A stretch of 14,742 nucleotides of DNA from Granulicella sp. UBA5172. GTDB lineage: Bacteria > Acidobacteriota > Terriglobia > Terriglobales > Acidobacteriaceae. Within the stretch, counting starts at the first letter, position 1. The number at the start of each line of letters is the position of its first letter. The notes beneath the pieces were generated by a model. It saw only the letters and a program-made list of their open reading frames with translations, was not told the origin of the DNA and did not search any database. A program made the translations under genes and the position numbers. Positions 1 through 4,664 of this stretch are shown piece by piece. The stretch covers positions 1 through 14,742 of the forward strand of contig DHWW01000245.1 of the NCBI GenBank assembly GCA_002413385.1, written 5' to 3'.

Positions 1-87
1 CAGATGCCGGTGGAGGAGAGCAGTGATCTGATACTTCTGCCCGCTCAGACTCCTTCAGGCTCATCTTGCATTGGACAAGAGTGGCGC

Positions 88-117
88 TTGACATTCCCGA
101 AATTATCGCCATAGTAT
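88..117 (+). promoter_or_regulatory. Candidate sigma70-type promoter for the GH54 transcript
   Basis: A perfect TTGACA at 88-93 is followed after 18 bases by TAGTAT at 112-117 (4 of 6 matches to TATAAT). Transcription would start near 124, upstream of the operator-like dyads at 158-203, so a repressor bound there would block elongation or initiation. This is a motif match only. Confidence 0.45.
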
Positions 118-157
118 TCCATTCACATTGAACAGACCCGGTATGCCTGCACGCAAT

Positions 158-169
158 GTAAACGTGCTC
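158..169. promoter_or_regulatory. Weak LacI-type half operator
   Basis: GTAAACGT at 158-165 matches the left half of the LacI/GalR-family consensus GTAAAC|GTTTAC, but the right half (GTGCTC) is poor. Its centre is 34 bp from the better site at 192-203, so it may be an auxiliary site. Confidence 0.25.
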
Positions 170-191
170 TCGCCTAGTAAGCGATCCCGTA

Positions 192-203
192 GTAATCGTT
201 TAC
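192..203. promoter_or_regulatory. LacI/GalR-family operator-like dyad
   Basis: GTAATCGTTTAC is a CG-centred dyad in which five of six paired positions are complementary, and it matches the LacI-family consensus type. It lies downstream of the promoter candidate and 31 bases before the short ORF at 234. A very similar dyad lies upstream of the TonB receptor gene at 14281-14292, which suggests shared control. No LacI-type regulator gene is in the window. Confidence 0.45.
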
Positions 204-233
204 CCACACGTAGCGATTCTGTTGGAGGTAAAA

Positions 234-314
234 ATGAGTTTCAGAAAGACTTCGTCAATTCAATCCACACTTAGTTTATGCAGCCCTCGTGATCCAGGAA
301 GATCAAGTTCATGA
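234..314 (+). CDS. Short ORF (26 aa) with strong RBS, leader peptide or truncated gene start
   Basis: This ATG has the best Shine-Dalgarno of the upstream region: GGAGG at 224-228 with a 5-base A/T-rich spacer. The peptide starts MSFRKTSSIQSTLSLC, which resembles the charged n-region and beginning of a signal peptide, but then becomes polar (PRDPGRSSS) and stops at TGA 312-314. It could be a leader peptide in the 5' UTR of the GH54 gene. It could also be the broken first codons of an older secreted-protein gene whose promoter now drives GH54, or simply a chance ORF. I do not recognise a family. Confidence 0.3.
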   Translation: MSFRKTSSIQSTLSLCSPRDPGRSSS

Positions 315-402
315 GTTGATTACTTACTTATCTCCCTGGATGTTGCACTCGGAAACCTTCACCCGGTTCTACAGAATATACGATCAAGGCAGGTCAATAG
401 TC

Positions 403-3400
403 ATGAAATCAAGATGGAATCTTTGCGTTGCGGTCACGCTAGCCCTTTTCGGCGTTACCTTTGCGATGGCGCAGTATGCTGTAGCTGGTCAAGGTGCGAC
501 ACCTACTAGGCCGAAGGGCCCATGTGACATCTATGCCGCCGCCGGGAATTCCTGTGTTGCCGCCCATAGCACCACGCGCGCGCTGTACTCTGCCTACAAG
601 GGTCCGCTCTATCAGGTTCTACGCCAGTCAGACGGGAACACTCTGGATATCGGAGTCGTTGAGCCAGTGACGTCGCCCGTGCCCGATGCGGGAGGATACG
701 CCGACGCTGCCGCGCAAGACAGGTTCTGCGCCAATACCTATTGCTGGATCACCATCGTCTACGATCAATCTCCCAGGCACAATGATTTAATTCAACCTCC
801 GCGCGGCGGATTTAGTGGTCCGGCTATGGGCGGTTTCAACAATCTTCCGATTGCCGACATGGCGCCGATTACGGTCATGGGACATAAGGCCTACGGTGCC
901 TTTATTGCACCGGGCATGGGCCTCCGCAACGACGATCCCAGGGGTACCGCTGTCGACGATCAGGCAGAGGGACAATACTGGGTCATCAACGGCAAGCACT
1001 TCAACTCCGGCTGCTGCTTCGACTACGGGAACGCTGAGACAGATAGCCGCGACGATGACAACGGCACCATGGAGACCACTTTCTACGGTGACACCATGCC
1101 CTGGTATCACGGCAATCCACCCGGCCCTTGGATTATGACCGACCAGGAAAACAACCTTGTCGGATGTGTGAACCCGGATGGATCCAGGCTCTGCTCCACT
1201 CTGCCCAGCATCGCCTGGAGATTCGTCACGGCGATCGCCAAAGGCGAACCGCACCACTGGACGTCGATGGGCGGCAACTCGCAGCAGGGCACCCTGTCAG
1301 TCATGTTCGACGGACCGCGCGTCAACGCCACCTATGACCCCATGCGCAAGCAGGGGGCCATCCTGCTAGGCAATGGCGGCGACAACAGCAATGGCTCGCA
1401 GGGGACCTTCTATGAAGGTGCGATGACGGCCGCGGGTACCTTCCCGACGGACGCAACCGACCAGCTGGTGCAAGCCAATGTCCTCGCTGCCAGGTACGAT
1501 GTGCCTCGCCTGAGTATCGCCCCGGCCTCCACCGTGGCGACGCCTCCGGGACTACAGACGTTTTCACCTGGATCATCTCAGGACACGACTGTGACGTTCA
1601 CGAATACCACTGGCGCTCCCGTTGCAGGCCTCAAGCTGAACGTCATTCCACCGAGCACGCCGTGGCGCGTCGTCGCTGCTGGCACCACTGACACTTCGAA
1701 GTCGATTCCCGATGCGATTGCACCGGGTGCGAGCGTCAGCGCAACCTTCAAAGTCACTTCGGGGCCGACTCCGTTCAATGGCGACCTGGTCGCGACGGCC
1801 TCTTGGGCGAACTTGGCAGGCAAGCCCGAACGCTCCGAGACAGCAACAGAGAAAGTGCGCAACGTCAGCCCGGTGAAGATCAACGAGTTCCGCATCAGCG
1901 GCGCTTCTTCCGCGACCAATTCCTTCATCGAGCTCTACAACGCAGGCAGCAGTCCTGTTGACCTCTCAACCTGGACCCTGACCGAGCGCCCGGCCCAACA
2001 GACCATCTTCTCGGCGATGAAAATCCCAGCCGGGACGAAGCTTGGGCCGCATCACTTCTACGTGCTCGGTCTCTCGAACTCCGGGCTGGCTGTTCCAGCG
2101 CGCAAAGGCGATAGCTCCATCCACGTCAGGAACACGACCGGCATGGCTATCGGAGATACGATCAGCATCGATACCGGTTCAGACCTGGAGACGCGCAAGA
2201 TCGTAAAGATCGGTACTGCGGCCAGCAACCATACGACGTTGTGGCAGCCCCTTCCCGACGGTCCGGTGATCACCATTCCTGCCGGCTCAACCAACCTACC
2301 TGTCCAGAGCGCAGCGGGCTTTCTGGTAGGCGAAAAGATCGCCCTCGGCTACGGCGCCAGGTACCCGTTTGTGGGACGTGACCTGGAGCAGTATGAAGTG
2401 GCCACGGTGACTTCGGTAGGCAAGCCGGGCACGCAGGCCTACCTGGCGGCGGACACACCCGCCGGCGCGACCAACATCAAGGTGACTTCCGTTGCCGACA
2501 TCTCCGTCGGTGACAAGATCCGGCTGGATATCGACAGCACCGGCCATGGCATTGAAACGGTGACGGTCACGAACGTAGGAAAGCGCGCGCCCGTCACGAA
2601 CCTCTCAGCCGATGCCAGCGCCGGCGCGACACGTATAAAAGTCCGCAGCGTAACGGATTTTGCGGTGGGCGAGAAGCTAACCATCGGGACGCCCGCAAAC
2701 CAGGAGACAGTCATCATCTCTAACGTCGGAGGCGCCGGTCCCACCGGCGCGGAGATGGACTTCACTCCCGCCCTTGCGCGTGCGCATATCGGTGATGAGA
2801 GAGTCGTAAGTCCAGGCACAGGCCTCGACCTGGCCGCTCCGCTGCACTTCAACCACGCGGCGAATATGCCCTTCAGCAATCGGGGAACGGGAATCAGCTT
2901 TGAGCCGGCGACTACCTTTGCCCACTCGAGCAATGAGCCTGTTCAGGCGCTTGGCTCCGGCATCGTCCTGGACCGCGCCCTAGACCACGGCCACGCCATC
3001 AACGCCGTTCTTCGCGACGCCAACGTCACGACCGCGGGCTACCAGGGATCGCCCGCCCCTGACCAGTGGTTCGGCGGCCCCGAGCTCACGACCTATAGTC
3101 CCTTGTTCGGCCGTACCATCCCCGTGAGAGAGGGCAGCATGGTGCTGCGCGACGCCTCGGGGATGGTTGTCGACAGCCTCAACTATGGTGGCCTCGTTGA
3201 TCCCTGGGCCGCCGCGGGATACCAGGCTGTCTCCGGCGCAGGACACGGTGGCTGCTTCGTACCTGCTCCCGGGCCGACCGCCGGTTTCGGGCTACCCTCT
3301 GCGGTAGAAGCGACGAACATCAGCGCAGGCCGCTTTCCGGATGGCGTCGACACGGACAGCAACTGCACAGATTTTCTATTGCAGGCCGTCACTACTTTAC

Positions 3401-3879
3401 CCATTCCATCCGCCGTCGGCGCAACGAACCTGAAAGTTTCCGGTGTGGCTGGCTTTGACGCGGGCCAGTCTATCCGGATTGGATCGGGCAAGGAGCTCGA
3501 AACCGCAGTGATCGCTTCTGTGGGCACGGCCGGCGCGACGACGGTGCGTTCCGACACCAGCGCGGGCGCGACCGTGATCCCTGTCGCCGATGCACCAGGT
3601 TTCAGCGAAGGCCAGACCATTACGATCGGTAGCGGCACAAATCTTGAAACCGCAGTGATCGCATCCATCAGACGGTCTGGCAGACGGTCTGGTCCCACGG
3701 CCAGTATCAGTGTCATCGCGCCGCTGTCCAAGGCCTATGCTGCCGGTACACAGGTAGCTGGTACCGGCATGACGCTCAACGCGCCCCTGAGACTTGCCCA
3801 TGTCGGTGGCACGCAGGTCGCTGGCAGCGCTCCACCAACTCCTGGTGCTCCAAACCAGTATTCCAGGAGCCGTGAATGA
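403..3879 (+). CDS. Secreted GH54 alpha-L-arabinofuranosidase with NEW3-like, lamin-tail and repeat modules
   Basis: Expected role: hydrolysis of terminal alpha-L-arabinofuranosyl groups from arabinan or arabinoxylan outside the cytoplasm. ATG 403 is chosen because AAGGCAGG at 386-393 precedes it and a signal peptide follows (residues 1-29, cleavage near AVA); the frame is open back to GTG 289 but that stretch is not protein-like. Residues 39-366 match the fungal AbfB catalytic domain: Cys41/51, Cys109/114 and the vicinal pair Cys204-Cys205 keep the known disulfide spacing. The nucleophile Glu249 (WIMTDQENN) and acid/base Asp327 (GGDNSN) are present. Residues 367-480 look like a NEW3 domain. 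A lamin-tail domain starts near residue 491 and is interrupted by repeats (569-871 and 1005-1142) before its last PTPGAPN. The usual C-terminal CBM42 is absent. At 1158 aa it is more than twice a fungal AbfB. Family call is firm; the modules are less certain. Confidence 0.9.
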   Translation: MKSRWNLCVAVTLALFGVTFAMAQYAVAGQGATPTRPKGPCDIYAAAGNSCVAAHSTTRALYSAYKGPLYQVLRQSDGNTLDIGVVEPVTSPVPDAGGYADAAAQDRFCANTYCWITIVYDQSPRHNDLIQPPRGGFSGPAMGGFNNLPIADMAPITVMGHKAYGAFIAPGMGLRNDDPRGTAVDDQAEGQYWVINGKHFNSGCCFDYGNAETDSRDDDNGTMETTFYGDTMPWYHGNPPGPWIMTDQENNLVGCVNPDGSRLCSTLPSIAWRFVTAIAKGEPHHWTSMGGNSQQGTLSVMFDGPRVNATYDPMRKQGAILLGNGGDNSNGSQGTFYEGAMTAAGTFPTDATDQLVQANVLAARYDVPRLSIAPASTVATPPGLQTFSPGSSQDTTVTFTNTTGAPVAGLKLNVIPPSTPWRVVAAGTTDTSKSIPDAIAPGASVSATFKVTSGPTPFNGDLVATASWANLAGKPERSETATEKVRNVSPVKINEFRISGASSATNSFIELYNAGSSPVDLSTWTLTERPAQQTIFSAMKIPAGTKLGPHHFYVLGLSNSGLAVPARKGDSSIHVRNTTGMAIGDTISIDTGSDLETRKIVKIGTAASNHTTLWQPLPDGPVITIPAGSTNLPVQSAAGFLVGEKIALGYGARYPFVGRDLEQYEVATVTSVGKPGTQAYLAADTPAGATNIKVTSVADISVGDKIRLDIDSTGHGIETVTVTNVGKRAPVTNLSADASAGATRIKVRSVTDFAVGEKLTIGTPANQETVIISNVGGAGPTGAEMDFTPALARAHIGDERVVSPGTGLDLAAPLHFNHAANMPFSNRGTGISFEPATTFAHSSNEPVQALGSGIVLDRALDHGHAINAVLRDANVTTAGYQGSPAPDQWFGGPELTTYSPLFGRTIPVREGSMVLRDASGMVVDSLNYGGLVDPWAAAGYQAVSGAGHGGCFVPAPGPTAGFGLPSAVEATNISAGRFPDGVDTDSNCTDFLLQAVTTLPIPSAVGATNLKVSGVAGFDAGQSIRIGSGKELETAVIASVGTAGATTVRSDTSAGATVIPVADAPGFSEGQTITIGSGTNLETAVIASIRRSGRRSGPTASISVIAPLSKAYAAGTQVAGTGMTLNAPLRLAHVGGTQVAGSAPPTPGAPNQYSRSRE
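2107..2739 (+). repeat. Type-A repeat array 1 in the GH54 protein (four copies)
   Basis: Four degenerate protein-level repeats of about 40 residues lie at residues 569-608, 627-676, 688-727 and 740-779. The shared pattern is AGATxIxVxSVxxFxVG, then (E/D)KIxIG and, after a variable loop, ETxxVxxVG. Copy 2 has a longer loop. The pattern of alternating hydrophobic residues suggests small beta-rich units. I know such repeats as common in secreted bacterial proteins but cannot name a defined domain. Confidence 0.7.
2758..3018 (+). repeat. Type-B short repeats (about 22 residues) after array 1
   Basis: Residues 786-872 hold about four units of the form GTGIxLxxxLxxxHAxxxxV, for example around residues 806, 829 and 851. 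They follow directly on the type-A copies. Equivalent short units end the second array near the C-terminus, so A and B types travel together. Confidence 0.6.
3415..3828 (+). repeat. Second A/B repeat array in the GH54 protein
   Basis: Two type-A copies (residues 1005-1044 and 1053-1090) are followed by type-B units (about 1104-1142). Both A copies carry the segment ETAVIAS after IGSG, so they resemble each other more than those of array 1, which suggests recent duplication. The array sits between the DTDSNCTDF segment of the lamin-tail domain and its final PTPGAPN. Confidence 0.7.
3669..3692 (+). repeat. Perfect 12-bp tandem duplication
   Basis: The 12 bases CAGACGGTCTGG occur twice in a row (3669-3680 and 3681-3692). 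In frame they give RRSG twice, in the loop between the last type-A and type-B units. The insertion keeps the frame. Confidence 0.9.
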
Positions 3880-4068
3880 CAGAATCTAGACGTGGAACAG
3901 TGTCACGTCAACGCAGTCTGCTCTTTCGTTCTGCTGCACGCGAGTTTCGCGTCGCATCCGCGGCCAACTATAGGACGATTCGTGATCGTGCAAAAGTCGA
4001 CTTGTCATTGTCGCGAATCACGCAAATCCTGGGTTGACCGCACTCACACAATCTTCAGTACTGCCCAC

Positions 4069-4191
4069 TTATGATTTCGTCTTGGGCCTGAAAAGTAGCC
4101 GCTCGCCGGTAACCGTGTGAATAGAGAGAACGGCTCCGCGCATTGTCTGGGGATGCTTGCCTGCTATCCATAGCTGCACCACTTGGTCTGG
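4069..4191 (-). pseudogene. Unidentified protein-like fragment
   Basis: The minus strand is open for 40 codons after a stop and ends at TAA (4071-4069). The translation contains VVQLWIAGKHPQT and SIHTVTGERLLFRPKTKS, which read like real protein rather than a shadow. An internal ATG (4143-4141) would give 24 residues without a clear RBS. It may be the broken 3' end of a gene disrupted with the neighbouring IS630 remnant. I do not recognise the family. Confidence 0.2.
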
Positions 4192-4259
4192 TCACCTGTT
4201 CGAAGTTCATGCAGTTCAACCAGTCGCCGGCGCTGGGCGGCAACACCGGCTACGAGTAA

Positions 4260-4468
4260 GCGCTTTCTCCCTACGACGGGCTCTATCTTCCTCCGTACTC
4301 GCCCGGCCTCAATCCCATGGAGAAAGCATGGGCCAAACCCAAACAACTGCTCCGCACCGCCAAAGCTAGAACCCTGAGTTCCTACAGCAAGCCATCGCAC
4401 AACCCCTGCCAGCCATCAGCCCACAAGACGCTCAAGCTTGGTTCAGGACACCGTTCCGTGCTCTATAG
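4260..4468 (+). pseudogene. IS630-family transposase, 3' remnant with frameshift
   Basis: From 4281 the frame reads LYLPPYSPGLNPMEKAWAK, the conserved DDE_3 motif of IS630-family transposases (PPYSPxLNPxE, with the third acidic catalytic residue), then KQLLRTAKARTL. At about 4375 a single G seems lost: restoring it joins to EFLQQAIAQPLPAISPQ and DAQAWFR, ending at TAG 4466-4468 where this family normally ends. The N-terminal part with the first two catalytic aspartates is missing, and an in-frame TAA (4257-4259) lies just upstream. It cannot be active. Terminal repeats were not found. Confidence 0.8.
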
Positions 4469-4523
4469 CAAAGAGGAATACGTTCTAGTTTGAGGCGAAC
4501 ACCCAAGAAAGTCCGAGGCGATC

Positions 4524-4664
4524 ATGGCCGAAACTGCGCATGAGCTACTTGAAAGAATTCGAAACGAGAATCTATTCGCTTTCTGGAAAAGAGCCGCAAC
4601 GCTTAAACTCAATCCATACCAGCGAGCCTTCGGTCCATCCATCTATTTTGGCAGATCCGACTGA
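4524..4664 (+). CDS. Small hypothetical ORF (46 aa)
   Basis: The ORF has GAGG at 4515-4518, five bases before the ATG, and its peptide looks protein-like: a predicted charged N-terminal helix (AETAHELLERIRNENLFAFW) followed by KLNPYQ. It overlaps the last 22 bases of the convergent GH3 gene. It may be a real small gene, or the intact N-terminus of a longer gene cut off by rearrangement next to the IS630 remnant. No family is recognised. Confidence 0.3.
   Translation: MAETAHELLERIRNENLFAFWKRAATLKLNPYQRAFGPSIYFGRSD

Larger units (their letters stand above)
1..402 (+). other. Upstream/leader region of the GH54 gene
   Basis: No complete large gene is visible here. Frame 1 is open from the window edge to a TAG at 112-114 (about 37 codons) and could be the tail of an upstream gene, but I do not recognise it, and it overlaps a promoter-like TTGACA. 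A minus-strand frame is also open to the edge, so neither is convincing. The region holds a promoter candidate (88-117), two LacI-type dyads (158-169 and 192-203) and a 26-codon ORF with a strong Shine-Dalgarno (234-314). Positions 315-402 show only the RBS of the next gene. Confidence 0.5.
3880..4523. other. Decayed intergenic stretch with transposase and unidentified gene remnants
   Basis: No intact gene is visible. 4260-4468 is an IS630-type transposase remnant and 4069-4191 (-) is a protein-like fragment without a start. On the plus strand another frame ending at TAA 4257-4259 reads CSKFMQFNQSPALGGNTGYE and looks like a C-terminal fragment, but I cannot name it. A 6-bp inverted repeat at 3889-3909 follows the GH54 stop and has no T-run, so it is a poor terminator. 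The stretch reads as a graveyard of mobile DNA. Confidence 0.5.

Noticed and set aside
289..402. Longer GTG start for the GH54 gene
   Set aside because: It would put 38 polar residues before a clear signal peptide, and it has no RBS. ATG 403 has both.
3889..3909. 6-bp inverted repeat GACGTG/CACGTC after the GH54 stop
   Set aside because: The stem is short and no T-run follows, so it is not a convincing terminator.
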